Positions 9,513-17,525 of a stretch of 64,000 nucleotides of DNA are shown here, in pieces (position 1 is the first letter of the stretch; each line of letters opens with the position of its first letter). The translations under genes and the position numbers were made by a program. Under the pieces are notes generated by a model that had not been told where the DNA came from, did no database searches, and saw only the letters and a list, made by a program, of their open reading frames with translations. Origin of the DNA: Chromatiaceae bacterium (GTDB lineage: Bacteria; Pseudomonadota; Gammaproteobacteria; Chromatiales; Chromatiaceae); NCBI GenBank assembly GCA_027078745.1, contig JALWWO010000009.1, positions 79,960 through 143,959 on the forward strand, given 5' to 3'.

Positions 9513-9541
9513 AAAAAAACCGCGCCGAAGCGCGGTTTTTT
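9513..9541. terminator. Bidirectional intrinsic terminator between amiC and the sulfur-globule-like gene
   Basis: A CCGCGC/GCGCGG stem (9520-9525 with 9530-9535) closed by a CGAA loop is flanked by seven A residues on the left and six T residues on the right. It can work in both directions, but only the leftward gene ending at 9557 actually reads into it. Confidence 0.9.
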
Positions 9542-9556
9542 CTGCAGAGGAAAGGA

Positions 9557-9904
9557 TTACTTGGTTTCCGCTGCGGGGGCAGCCGGAACCGCCGGGGCTA
9601 CCGGCGCTACGTAGGGGGGCACGCCGTAGGCGGGATAACCCCAGGGACCGCCCCACCAGTAGGGGCCGTAGCCGTACCAATCCCGATAGCGGTTGTAACC
9701 GCGGCCCCAGCCCCGACCGCCGCCGGACATGTTCAGGTTGAAATCGCCCCAGGCATCCCCGAACATGTCGTCCCACCAATCGCTATAAGTGTTGCCCCAG
9801 CCCGGGCCCCAGCCTGGACCCCAACCCGGACCCCACCAGGCGGTGGCAGTGGCGGAAGCGCCGAGGAGCGCAGCGATGGCAGCAGCACTGGCGAGTTTTT
9901 TCAT
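9557..9904 (-). CDS. Exported Gly/Trp/Tyr-rich protein resembling sulfur globule proteins
   Basis: The 115-residue product has a signal peptide ([20 protein letters not shown], cut before WW), then a low-complexity part dominated by Gly, Trp, Tyr, Pro and Asn, with GPGW three times in a row near residues 25-36, and a Pro/Ala/Val tail ending in AAETK. This signal peptide and composition are typical of the SgpA/SgpB/SgpC envelope proteins of periplasmic sulfur globules. The similarity is of composition and layout, so another structural cell-surface role is possible. AGGAGA stands 6 bases before the ATG. A terminator follows immediately and a promoter with a palindrome precedes it, so it is transcribed alone. 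Confidence 0.65.
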   Translation of the reverse strand: MKKLASAAAIAALLGASATATAWWGPGWGPGWGPGWGNTYSDWWDDMFGDAWGDFNLNMSGGGRGWGRGYNRYRDWYGYGPYWWGGPWGYPAYGVPPYVAPVAPAVPAAPAAETK

Positions 9905-9986
9905 GGATCTTCTCCTAGTCTCAACAGGTTTCTGGGTACAGCAAGCAGGAGGTTGTCGTCGGTGTAACCCCTCAACTTGAAGAGAG

Positions 9987-10020
9987 AGTATATTAGCACT
10001 TGATTAAATAATCAAGTGCT
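9987..10020 (-). promoter_or_regulatory. Promoter with overlapping perfect palindrome upstream of the sulfur-globule-like gene
   Basis: The minus strand carries TTGATT (10015-10010), a 17-base spacer and TATACT (9992-9987), a good sigma70 promoter. The -35 and most of the spacer lie within a perfect inverted repeat with 12-base arms (9995-10006 and 10009-10020) and a 2-base centre, half-site AGCACTTGATTA. Such placement suits a repressor operator. The palindrome also lies 3 bases after the feoB stop, so it could instead, or also, serve as a feoB transcript end, but no U-run follows it. Confidence 0.55.
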
Positions 10021-10022
10021 TT

Positions 10023-12404
10023 CTAAGTGCGCGATCCATTCGCAACCTGAACCCTGAGAGGAGGTTTTTCAGATCCATTGCGGCGTGCCCAAATGCGCAA
10101 CCCTGCTAGAAGCAGGGTTAGCAGCAGGCCGAGCCCTGCGAACCAGAGGCTGGACTGCAGGGGATGCTGTTCAAAGGTAGCGAACTGATAGAAAAGACTG
10201 GACACCACAAAGGCGATAGTTGTAGTCCAGAACGCCACAAAAGCTGCCCAAGCGCGGCTCGTCTCCCGCACGATCGCCGCCACCGTGGCCACACAAGGAA
10301 AGTACAGGAGCACGAAGAGGAGATAGGCAAAGGCACCGACGCGCCCGTCGAAACGGGCTTCCATCGCGCCGAAAGTGCCCGCAGATACCCCCTGTTCCTG
10401 CGCAGCCTGTTCCTGGTCAGAGAGATCCCCGAGATCCAAGCCCAAGGGATCAGTTAACCGCTCCCCTAAATCCGCGAGATTCGCGGGAATGGTTTCCGCA
10501 GCCTGTGCTAAGGCTTGGAAAAGGTGAAAAGGCGGTTTCTCTTCTTCTGATCCCTCCTGCGCCAATCGCCCATAGAGGGTATCTAAGGTGCCTACGATCA
10601 CTTCCTTCGCTAAAACCCCGGAAAAAATGCCCAGCACGGCAGGCCAATTCTCTTCCCGCACCCCGAGGGGGGCGAAGATCGGGGTCGCCGCACGGCTGAT
10701 GGCGCTGAGAATGGAATCTTCAATCTTCGTATCCCGTCCGATCTGTCCGTTCGTGCCGATGGCGCTCAGGAGATTCAACGTGAGCACCATGAGGAGGATG
10801 ATGCGCCCCGCTTCCCCCAGGAACAGCCGCACCCGATCCCAGGTGCGCAGCAAAATGCCTTGCAGGGTGGGCAAATGATAGGGGGGGAGTTCCATCATGA
10901 AGCCTGTGCTTTCTCCAGGGAGCAGAGTGCGCTTCATGAGCAGGCCCGTGAGCACCGCGATGACGATGCCCGTGAGATAAAGGGCAAAGACCACGTTTTG
11001 CCCGGAGTTGGGGAAAAAAGCGGTGGCGAAGAGCACGTACACGGGCAGCCGGGCGCCGCAGGACATGAAGGGATTCATGAGGATGGTCAAACGGCGTTCT
11101 CGGTCATTTTCCAGGGTGCGAGTCGCCATGACGGCGGGCACATTGCAGCCGAACCCCACGATCAAGGGCACGAAAGCTTTGCCAGGCAGACCGATGGCCC
11201 GCATGAAACGATCCATCACAAAGGCCGCGCGGGCCATGTAGCCCGTATCCTCCAGGATGGACAGAAAGATATAGAGGCTGGCAATGATGGGGATGAAGGT
11301 CGCCACCACTTGCAGGCCCGCGCCGATGCCATCGGCGAGGACGAGAATGAGCCAATCCGGCGCACCCAAATGTTCCAACAGCTGGGCCAAACCATCCACG
11401 AACAGGGCTTTGGCGGTACCGTCAAAGAAATCCACAAAGGCACCGCCGAAATTGATGGTGAAGAGGAACATCAGGTACATCACCCCCAGGAAGAGGGGAA
11501 TGCCCCAGATGCGGCTGAGCACCAAGCGGTCGATGCGATCCGTGAGGGTTTTTCCCCCATGCCCTGGTTTCTGAATCACCCGCTGGGCCAAACTGTGGGC
11601 ATGACCGAAGCGGCTGTCCGCGATGTGGAGGTCTGCATCCTCTCCGGAACGCCGCCGAATCTCTTGTCGCCAGCGCGCTGCCAGGGCGCGGGCTTCCGGA
11701 TTTGCAGCGGCTTCTGCGGCTTCATCCCCTTCCAATAGCTTGAGGGCTAACCAGCGGCGATTGCACTGCTGTAGTTCGGGCTGGTCGAGGAGAGGTGCGA
11801 GTTCGGCAAGGGCCTGTTCCACGCACTCTTCCTGGGCTAGGTTGAAACCGCCGTGCTGCCGGCCATCCGCTACCTCTAAGATGCGGGCTTGCAGCTCCGT
11901 GAGTCCTTCCCGCGTGACTGCCACCATGGGCACCACCGGTGCGCCGATCTCTCGGCTCAAGCGGTCCACATCGATCTGAATGCCCCGCTTGCGGGCCACA
12001 TCCATCATGTTGAGGACCAGCACCAAGGGTACCCCCATCTCCAACAGCTGCACGGTGAGATAGAGATGCCGTTCCAGATTGGCCGCATCCACGATGTTGA
12101 TGATGAGATCTGCTTCTCGAGAGAGCAGATAATCTCGGGTGATCTGCTCGTCCAGGGAACCCGCATCCAGGGAATAAATCCCCGGCAAGTCGATCACTCG
12201 GATGATGCGCCCATCCAGTTCTAGCTGTCCTTCCTTGCGCTCTACGGTAACGCCGGGCCAGTTACCGGTCTTCTGACGGATCCCCGTGAGGATGTTGAAC
12301 AGGGCGGATTTGCCGCAGTTCGGATTGCCCGCTAGGGCGATGGTGAGTACCTCGGAACCCGAGGTTGCATCGGAGGGCGAGGCATTGGGATCACAACAAC
12401 CCAT
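10023..12404 (-). CDS. feoB: Ferrous iron transport protein B
   Basis: FeoB is the inner-membrane Fe2+ transporter with a cytoplasmic G domain. In the 793-residue product: G1 GNPNCGKS at 26-33, G3 DLPG at 72-75, G4 NMMD in VLVLNMMDVARK, a helical guanine-dissociation-inhibitor region (about 180-270), then two Gate regions of membrane helices with the family segments GCNVPAVMATRTL and SCGARLPVYVLFA. The final 100 residues are hydrophobic and include VATVAAIVRETSRAWAAF. It follows feoA by 22 bases. No feoC is found after it. Confidence 0.96.
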   Translation of the reverse strand: MGCCDPNASPSDATSGSEVLTIALAGNPNCGKSALFNILTGIRQKTGNWPGVTVERKEGQLELDGRIIRVIDLPGIYSLDAGSLDEQITRDYLLSREADLIINIVDAANLERHLYLTVQLLEMGVPLVLVLNMMDVARKRGIQIDVDRLSREIGAPVVPMVAVTREGLTELQARILEVADGRQHGGFNLAQEECVEQALAELAPLLDQPELQQCNRRWLALKLLEGDEAAEAAANPEARALAARWRQEIRRRSGEDADLHIADSRFGHAHSLAQRVIQKPGHGGKTLTDRIDRLVLSRIWGIPLFLGVMYLMFLFTINFGGAFVDFFDGTAKALFVDGLAQLLEHLGAPDWLILVLADGIGAGLQVVATFIPIIASLYIFLSILEDTGYMARAAFVMDRFMRAIGLPGKAFVPLIVGFGCNVPAVMATRTLENDRERRLTILMNPFMSCGARLPVYVLFATAFFPNSGQNVVFALYLTGIVIAVLTGLLMKRTLLPGESTGFMMELPPYHLPTLQGILLRTWDRVRLFLGEAGRIILLMVLTLNLLSAIGTNGQIGRDTKIEDSILSAISRAATPIFAPLGVREENWPAVLGIFSGVLAKEVIVGTLDTLYGRLAQEGSEEEKPPFHLFQALAQAAETIPANLADLGERLTDPLGLDLGDLSDQEQAAQEQGVSAGTFGAMEARFDGRVGAFAYLLFVLLYFPCVATVAAIVRETSRAWAAFVAFWTTTIAFVVSSLFYQFATFEQHPLQSSLWFAGLGLLLTLLLAGLRIWARRNGSEKPPLRVQVANGSRT

Positions 12405-12426
12405 GGCGATTCCTAAATACAGGGTC

Positions 12427-12687
12427 TCAGGATGCGGCGGCTCGTCTATCCAAAGGTACCACCCGCAGCTTTTCCGCGATCCCGCCGCCCAGGGCGATGC
12501 GGGTGCCTCCGTGCAGGACGACTACTCCTGTGCCCCGATGGTGGAGCACCTGAATTTCACTGCCGATACGCAGCCCCAGGGCGAGCAAGCGGCGGGTCAG
12601 CTGCCGACCTCCCTGGATCTCCGCCAGACGGCCGGAACGACCTGTGGAGAGTTGGGAAAGGGGAACGGCATTTTCTCGATGGGACAT
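12427..12687 (-). CDS. feoA: Ferrous iron transport protein A
   Basis: FeoA is the small SH3-like partner of FeoB. I start at the ATG at 12687 (MSHRENAVPLSQL), giving 86 residues with the family pattern RLLALGLRIGSEIQVLHH and GGTRIALGGGIAEKLRV. The open frame continues upstream without a start that would fit the family. There is no clear ribosome binding sequence. A Fur-box-like palindrome lies about 20 bases upstream, and feoB follows by 22 bases. Confidence 0.9.
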   Translation of the reverse strand: MSHRENAVPLSQLSTGRSGRLAEIQGGRQLTRRLLALGLRIGSEIQVLHHRGTGVVVLHGGTRIALGGGIAEKLRVVPLDRRAAAS

Positions 12688-12706
12688 GGAATGCAGATGA
12701 ACCAAT

Positions 12707-12721
12707 TGAGAATCATTCACT
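12707..12721 (-). promoter_or_regulatory. Probable Fur box upstream of feoAB
   Basis: The + strand reads TGAGAATCATTCACT, a 7-1-7 palindrome with five of seven positions paired, close to the Fur consensus TGATAATNATTATCA. It lies 20 bases upstream of the feoA ATG, within an AT-rich promoter-like stretch that continues to about 12745. Repression of feoAB by Fe2+-Fur is the usual arrangement. Confidence 0.65.
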
Positions 12722-12800
12722 TTATTATGAGACGAACATTCATGAAATTGTAGCGTGGAAGCCCCCGACTTCAGCGGGGAAAGGCCGAAGCGATCCGGGT

Positions 12801-14852
12801 TTAAATCAGGTCGAAGCGCTCGAACTGCATGCTGAACTGACCTCGTCCTTGGGTTTGGCTGCGCAAATCCGTGGTATAGCCGAGGATCTTTTCCAGGGCC
12901 ACGAAGCACTCGATGGTCGCTGTGTTCCCTTCGGTCCGGGTATCCCGAATGGTCGCCCGACGGGATTGGAGATCCCCTAGCACTGTGCCCAGATTCTCTT
13001 TCGGCACGACCACTTCCAAAGCCATGATGGGCTGCAGGAGCGCGGGTTCTGCCTGCGCTAACGCCTTCTGAACGGCCCGAAAAGCAGCAGCTTGCAGGGC
13101 TTCAGGCGTAGAAGCGGGCCCGAAGAGCTCTACTTCCTCTATCCCCACTTGGACATCTTCCACTCGAGCGCCCTGCTGTGGTCCCGCTTCCAAAGCCGAT
13201 CGAATGCCATTTTCCAGCGCAAGCCGCTGTTCTTCGCTGAGGACTGCGCCTTCCGGCAAGATTCTGGGTTGAATTTCCCATCGGACCCCAGAAGCTCGTT
13301 CCCCAGGTGCCACGGAGACCAGAACCCGAGCGGTTCGTTCGGGAATCCGCTGATCGGGCACCGGCGGCGGCGCATAGAGTATATCCGCTTTTGCGGACTG
13401 TTGGATGGTCTCCCGCACGGCTACTGCTGGCTTGCCGCTGCGGATGCGGACCCCGAATTCCCGTTCCAAGCGTTCGAGAACGATGGAGAGATGCAGTTCT
13501 CCCATACCCCGCAGCAACCGCTGGCCGGTCTCTGGGTCTTCTTCCAAGCGCAAAGTAGGATCTTCCTGCAATACTTTTTCCAGGGCTTCGAGAAATTTTT
13601 CCTCCTCTGTGCCCGCTGCGGGTTCCACCGCCAGACTCAGCACGGGCTCCCGAGCGTCGATGCGTTCCAGACGCAAGAGATGTTCGGGATCGCACAAAGT
13701 ATCTCCAGTGCTGGCAAATCGCAGACCGGCTAAAAGCACGATTTGCCCTGCCTGGGCCTGGTGGAGCCGCGTTCGATGTCCGGCGTCCACGTCGAAAATG
13801 CGGGCCACCTGCTCCCGCACGACACGCCCCTCCGCATTGAGGAAAGCAACCCGATCCCCGGGGGATAAACGATTCCGGTAGATGCGGGTGAACACATGGC
13901 GGCGGCCGTCCCAGAGCTGGACTTTAAATGCGAGGGCGACCAGAGGCCCTTCCCCATCCATGGCCACTTCTTCCGGCGTGCCGTCCGGCCGAACGGCCAG
14001 GGAAGGCGGCCGATCCAGAGGCGCGGGCAACAGGCGCACCACCCCATCGAGCAGGGGTTGCACCCCCAGGTTGCGCAGGGCGCTGCCCCCAAAGCAGGGG
14101 AACAGGGCGCCGGCTCTCGTGCCCTGCTGGAGCACCTGCCAAAGGCTTTCCGGATCGGGATCCTCCCCCTCCAACACGCAATCGGCCAGGGATTCATCTA
14201 GCTCCGCACAGGCGAGGAGCAAGCTTTCCCGATAATCGGTGAGTTCCTCCCAGATCGCCGCGGGGCAGGGTTCCACGATCAGTTCGCTGCCCTGGTTGCC
14301 GGTGAAGCGAATGAGCTGCCGTTCGATCAGATGAACCACCGCCGGTTCATCCATCAAAGGCACAGTGATGGGCACGGGCTCCGCCCCCAAGCGCCTTTGA
14401 ATGCTCTCCAGGCTGTGGGAGAAACTCGCCCCAGGACGATCCATCTTATTGATGAAGAAGAGCACGGGCAGTTGAAACCGGCTGCGCTGCCGCCAAACGG
14501 TTTCCGTCTGGGGTTCCACCCCCCGTACCCCGTCCAGCACGAGAATGCAGCCATCCAACACCCGCATGGCCCGTTCCACTTCGATGGTGAAATCCACATG
14601 GCCCGGAGTGTCCACGATCTGCAACAGATGGTCCCGCCAGGGCGCCTTGGTCACGGCGGCTGTGATGGTGATACCGTGGCTCTGCTCCTCCGCCAGATAA
14701 TCCATGTGGGCGGTACCATCATGGACTTCGCCGATCTTGTGGGAAGCGCCGGTATAGTAGAGGATTCGCTCCGTCAGGGTGGTCTTACCCGCATCCACAT
14801 GGGCTGCGATGCCGATATTTCGAATATGGGAAAGTTGGGAAGCGGTGCTCAT
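12801..14852 (-). CDS. Elongation factor G-like GTPase, non-canonical paralogue
   Basis: The product (683 residues from the ATG at 14852, MSTASQLSHIRNIGIAAHVD) has all EF-G GTPase motifs: AHVDAGKTT, DTPGH, NKMDRPGA and the EVHDGTAHMDYL switch region. Domains II-V follow, ending TDLRSQTQGRGQFSMQF. Domain IV is unusual: the QSGGRGQYGH segment of canonical EF-G is replaced by an unrelated proline-rich stretch (APPPVPDQRIPERTARVLV), and the tip region that holds the catalytic histidine (His583 in E. coli) reads VELFGPASTPEAL. This suggests an EF-G2-type factor rather than the housekeeping translocase of the str operon. It stands alone. Confidence 0.85.
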   Translation of the reverse strand: MSTASQLSHIRNIGIAAHVDAGKTTLTERILYYTGASHKIGEVHDGTAHMDYLAEEQSHGITITAAVTKAPWRDHLLQIVDTPGHVDFTIEVERAMRVLDGCILVLDGVRGVEPQTETVWRQRSRFQLPVLFFINKMDRPGASFSHSLESIQRRLGAEPVPITVPLMDEPAVVHLIERQLIRFTGNQGSELIVEPCPAAIWEELTDYRESLLLACAELDESLADCVLEGEDPDPESLWQVLQQGTRAGALFPCFGGSALRNLGVQPLLDGVVRLLPAPLDRPPSLAVRPDGTPEEVAMDGEGPLVALAFKVQLWDGRRHVFTRIYRNRLSPGDRVAFLNAEGRVVREQVARIFDVDAGHRTRLHQAQAGQIVLLAGLRFASTGDTLCDPEHLLRLERIDAREPVLSLAVEPAAGTEEEKFLEALEKVLQEDPTLRLEEDPETGQRLLRGMGELHLSIVLERLEREFGVRIRSGKPAVAVRETIQQSAKADILYAPPPVPDQRIPERTARVLVSVAPGERASGVRWEIQPRILPEGAVLSEEQRLALENGIRSALEAGPQQGARVEDVQVGIEEVELFGPASTPEALQAAAFRAVQKALAQAEPALLQPIMALEVVVPKENLGTVLGDLQSRRATIRDTRTEGNTATIECFVALEKILGYTTDLRSQTQGRGQFSMQFERFDLI

Positions 14853-14916
14853 AACTGCTGATGGTACTTCAAAAAAGTCGGGCAAAAGCCCGGCCACTGC
14901 TTCGAGGTGATTTGGA

Positions 14917-15870
14917 ATGCGAAAACAGGCACGTTGGAACCTATTCCGAACGATCTTACTCAACGCATGGCTGCTGGGAATACCGGATGCGTTCAGCACC
15001 GTGCAGACAGCCTATCCCCTGGCCCAAGGAAATGATGTCATCGGACTGGCCTTCTATGTACGCGCTCGACAGGAAGATACCTTGTTGGACATCGGGCGGC
15101 ACAACGGCTTGGGCTACGACGAGATGAAGCAAGCCAATCCCGATCTAGATATGTGGGTGCCCGGCGAGGGCCAGAATGTATTGGTGCCCACCTTCTTCGT
15201 GCTGCCGGATGCCCCCCGCAAGGGCATCGTGCTCAATTTAGCGGAAAAACGCCTCTACTACTTCCCTCCTGAGAACCCTCAGGAAGTGCGCACCTATGCC
15301 ATCAGCATCGGTCGGGAAGGTTGGAACACCCCTTTGGGGCGTTTCTTCATCCTGCGCAAGGATAAGGATCCCGCTTGGTATCCTCCTGCCTCCATTCGCA
15401 GGGAACATGCGGCGGAAGGCCGCCCCCTGCCCGCCGTGGTTCCCCCAGGTCCCGACAATCCCCTGGGCCGGTATGCGCTGCGGCTCAGCGCTCGGGGCTA
15501 TCTGATCCACGGCACCAACAAGCCTTGGGGGCTGGGCATGGAAGTGAGCCACGGTTGCATTCGCATGTATCCCGAAAATATCGCCGAACTCTTTCCCCTA
15601 GTTCCGGTGAAAACGCCGGTCAATATCGTCGATCAGCCCTATAAATTAGGCTGGCTCGGGGAGGATCTCTATTTGGAAGTACACCGGAAGCGCGAGAAAA
15701 ATGTCGAACCCCTGGAAAAGATCCTTCCCCCCCAACTCACCCAGATGCCCGGCGTGCAGATTGACTGGGAAGCGGTGAAGGCGGCGGTGAAAAAAAATAC
15801 CGGCGTCCCACAATGGGTGGGAAGCCGGAACAAAAGGGGGAATCCGCTTTACTTGGACATGATCTTCTGA
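14917..15870 (+). CDS. L,D-transpeptidase (YkuD family) with N-terminal LysM-like domain
   Basis: Periplasmic enzyme that cross-links peptidoglycan or attaches lipoprotein to it. The 317-residue product has an N-terminal hydrophobic signal (about 8-30), a LysM-like region (about 45-95, RARQEDTLLDIGRHNGLGYDEM), and a YkuD catalytic domain (about 105-240) with HGTNKPWGLGMEVSHGCIRM, the HGT...SHGCxR signature including the active cysteine. The basic tail (about 250-317) is extra. The layout matches the ErfK/YbiS/YcfS type that joins Lpp to diaminopimelate. Its 3' end overlaps the 3' end of an OprI-like lipoprotein gene by 22 bases. Confidence 0.93.
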   Translation: MRKQARWNLFRTILLNAWLLGIPDAFSTVQTAYPLAQGNDVIGLAFYVRARQEDTLLDIGRHNGLGYDEMKQANPDLDMWVPGEGQNVLVPTFFVLPDAPRKGIVLNLAEKRLYYFPPENPQEVRTYAISIGREGWNTPLGRFFILRKDKDPAWYPPASIRREHAAEGRPLPAVVPPGPDNPLGRYALRLSARGYLIHGTNKPWGLGMEVSHGCIRMYPENIAELFPLVPVKTPVNIVDQPYKLGWLGEDLYLEVHRKREKNVEPLEKILPPQLTQMPGVQIDWEAVKAAVKKNTGVPQWVGSRNKRGNPLYLDMIF

Positions 15871-16040
15871 TACATGCGATCCACCTTTTCCGCATTGCGG
15901 TCGCAACAAGCCTGTGCCGCTTCTGCCTTGGCCAGAGCATCCTGCGCCATATCCCGAGCCTGCTGATCCGCACAGCCGCCCAAGCCCAGGGCGAACACAG
16001 CGGCGGTGGACAGAACGGCCAGTCGAGCACTGGTAGTCAT
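15849..16040 (-). CDS. OprI/Lpp-like alanine-zipper murein lipoprotein
   Basis: Starting at the ATG at 16040 (GAGGAG 9 bases before) the product has 63 residues: a lipoprotein signal with lipobox LGLGGC (Cys near residue 22), then a short heptad-like helix rich in Ala (DMAQDALAKAEAAQACCDRNAEKVDRM) ending QKIMSK. A C-terminal lysine is the residue by which Lpp and OprI are linked to peptidoglycan. It is shorter than E. coli Lpp (78 aa precursor). Two adjacent cysteines within the helix are unusual. The convergent neighbour encodes an L,D-transpeptidase, the enzyme class that makes that link. Confidence 0.82.
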   Translation of the reverse strand: MTTSARLAVLSTAAVFALGLGGCADQQARDMAQDALAKAEAAQACCDRNAEKVDRMYQKIMSK

Positions 16041-16197
16041 GGTAGAAATCTCCTCAATGTTCGTGGAATGCAATTACCAATATACCATGTTGTGGTGGTT
16101 TTTCCGATTCATTCCTCAAGAAAGTTTCAAAGACTTTCAGTAATTTGCAAGATCACAGCAGAAGGGATCCCCCTCCTATCGGTGCGGAGGCGCAACC

Positions 16198-16821
16198 TTG
16201 GTCAAACGCTATTGCAATCGAATGAATGCGCCTAGGGGACAAAATCCCTTTCGAAGCGGGGGATTTCTGCCCCAAGGCCTCTTGCGCCGAGCAGGCAAGA
16301 AACCCCTTCCCTTCGCCCAGTTACCCCCCTTCCTTCGGGCCTTGCTGGTGACCGACGGCACCGTAACCAAAATTCTGGAAGCCTATTATTGGGAATCCAT
16401 TGAAGTCTGCACCCTGGAACAAGGCTTTGTGGCCGTCGAGCAACCCATGCCCTGGATTCAGGTGGTCCCTGGGGATTCGGTGCTCATCCGAAAGGCCCAG
16501 CTTCGGGGCCAGGAAAGCCAGCGGATCTATGCAAATGCCTTTTCCGCCATCCGCACCCAGTACATTCCTGAGCAGTTCCGCCAACAACTCATCGATCGGG
16601 AGATCGGGATCGGCGTGTTGATTCGGGACAGCGGTTTGGAAAGCTATCGGGAAGTGTTGGAAGTGGGGCTCGAGGGGGAAGCTTCAGCAGCGCGGGTGTT
16701 CCGAACCTATCGGATTTTCATCGGGAAGAAACCAATCATCCTGATCACGGAGAGCTTCCCCCTCGCCCTGTATGGGTTCGACGCCGAGGGCGGCAAAACG
16801 CTTCAAACGCCGCCGAGATAG
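16198..16821 (+). CDS. Chorismate pyruvate-lyase family protein (DUF98, Rv2949c-like)
   Basis: The 207-residue product has the DUF98/chorismate lyase signature RALLVTDGTVTKILEAYYWESIEV near residue 46 and RTYRIFIGKKPIILITESFPL near the end. Members convert chorismate to 4-hydroxybenzoate (or 3-hydroxybenzoate) plus pyruvate. In Proteobacteria the 4-hydroxybenzoate is normally used for ubiquinone, so this may replace classical UbiC. I use the TTG start because GGAGG stands 7 bases before it; an ATG 24 bases further in lacks such a site. Its end overlaps livF by 19 bases, tail to tail. Confidence 0.75.
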   Translation: MVKRYCNRMNAPRGQNPFRSGGFLPQGLLRRAGKKPLPFAQLPPFLRALLVTDGTVTKILEAYYWESIEVCTLEQGFVAVEQPMPWIQVVPGDSVLIRKAQLRGQESQRIYANAFSAIRTQYIPEQFRQQLIDREIGIGVLIRDSGLESYREVLEVGLEGEASAARVFRTYRIFIGKKPIILITESFPLALYGFDAEGGKTLQTPPR

Positions 16822-17525
16822 AGGCGGCGCACCGCTTCGTTCTCCAGCAAGGCGGAAGCCCGATCTGCGAAGCGATTGCGGCCCAACTCCAAGACATAGC
16901 CCCGATCTGCGATTTCCAAGGCGCGGGCAGCATTTTGCTCCACCATCAGCAAGGTATGACCCTGATCCCGCAGAACGAGCAATTGTGCAAAGATTTGATC
17001 CACGTATTTGGGGGAAAGGCCTAGAGAAGGTTCATCCAACATCAGCAGCTTAGGCCGCATCATCAGGGAGCGCCCGATGGCCAACATCTGCTGCTCTCCC
17101 CCGCTCAGATGCCCTGCCAGCACCTGGGCGCGGGCGGCGAGCTGGGGAAACTGGTCTAGAACCTCCTCCACCAGTCGCCGGCGCTCCCTGGGATCCTGTT
17201 GGAGAAACGCCCCCATCTCCAGATTTTCCCGCACCGTCATCCGAGCAAACAGGATGCGACCCTGAGGCACATAGCCGATGCCGTGCAGGGGCGCATGATG
17301 GGTAGCCATCCCGGTGATCTCTCGGCCTGCCAAGCGAATCTGACCCCGAAGCACCCGCACCAAACCGATGATGCTCTTGATGACCGTGGATTTCCCCGCG
17401 CCGTTCGGGCCGATGAGGGCCACAATCTCCCCGGGCTGGACTTCGAGCTGAACGCTGAACAGCACCTGAATCGGACCGTAACTCGCATCGAGCTGCTGCA
17501 GGTGCAGCAGGGGCGGTGCGCTCAT
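16803..17525 (-). CDS. livF: Branched-chain-type ABC transporter ATP-binding protein LivF
   Basis: The 240-residue product has Walker A GPNGAGKS, signature LSGGEQQMLAIGRSL, Walker B LLMLDEPSLGLSP and switch histidine region LLMVEQN. Lengths and motifs are those of LivF. It overlaps livG by 4 bases and is the last gene of the operon livK-H-M-G-F. The class imports branched-chain amino acids, other amino acids, urea or short amides; the sequence alone does not decide which. Confidence 0.92.
   Translation of the reverse strand: MSAPPLLHLQQLDASYGPIQVLFSVQLEVQPGEIVALIGPNGAGKSTVIKSIIGLVRVLRGQIRLAGREITGMATHHAPLHGIGYVPQGRILFARMTVRENLEMGAFLQQDPRERRRLVEEVLDQFPQLAARAQVLAGHLSGGEQQMLAIGRSLMMRPKLLMLDEPSLGLSPKYVDQIFAQLLVLRDQGHTLLMVEQNAARALEIADRGYVLELGRNRFADRASALLENEAVRRLYLGGV

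Noticed and set aside
9995..10020. Simple intrinsic terminator of feoB
   Set aside because: The stem is AT-rich in its inner half and has no U-run after it; the promoter hexamers that overlap it fit an operator better, though a dual role is possible.
10860..11738. Rightward open frame of 292 codons opposite feoB
   Set aside because: Shadow of the feoB membrane region; high in Gly, Glu and His with no domain.
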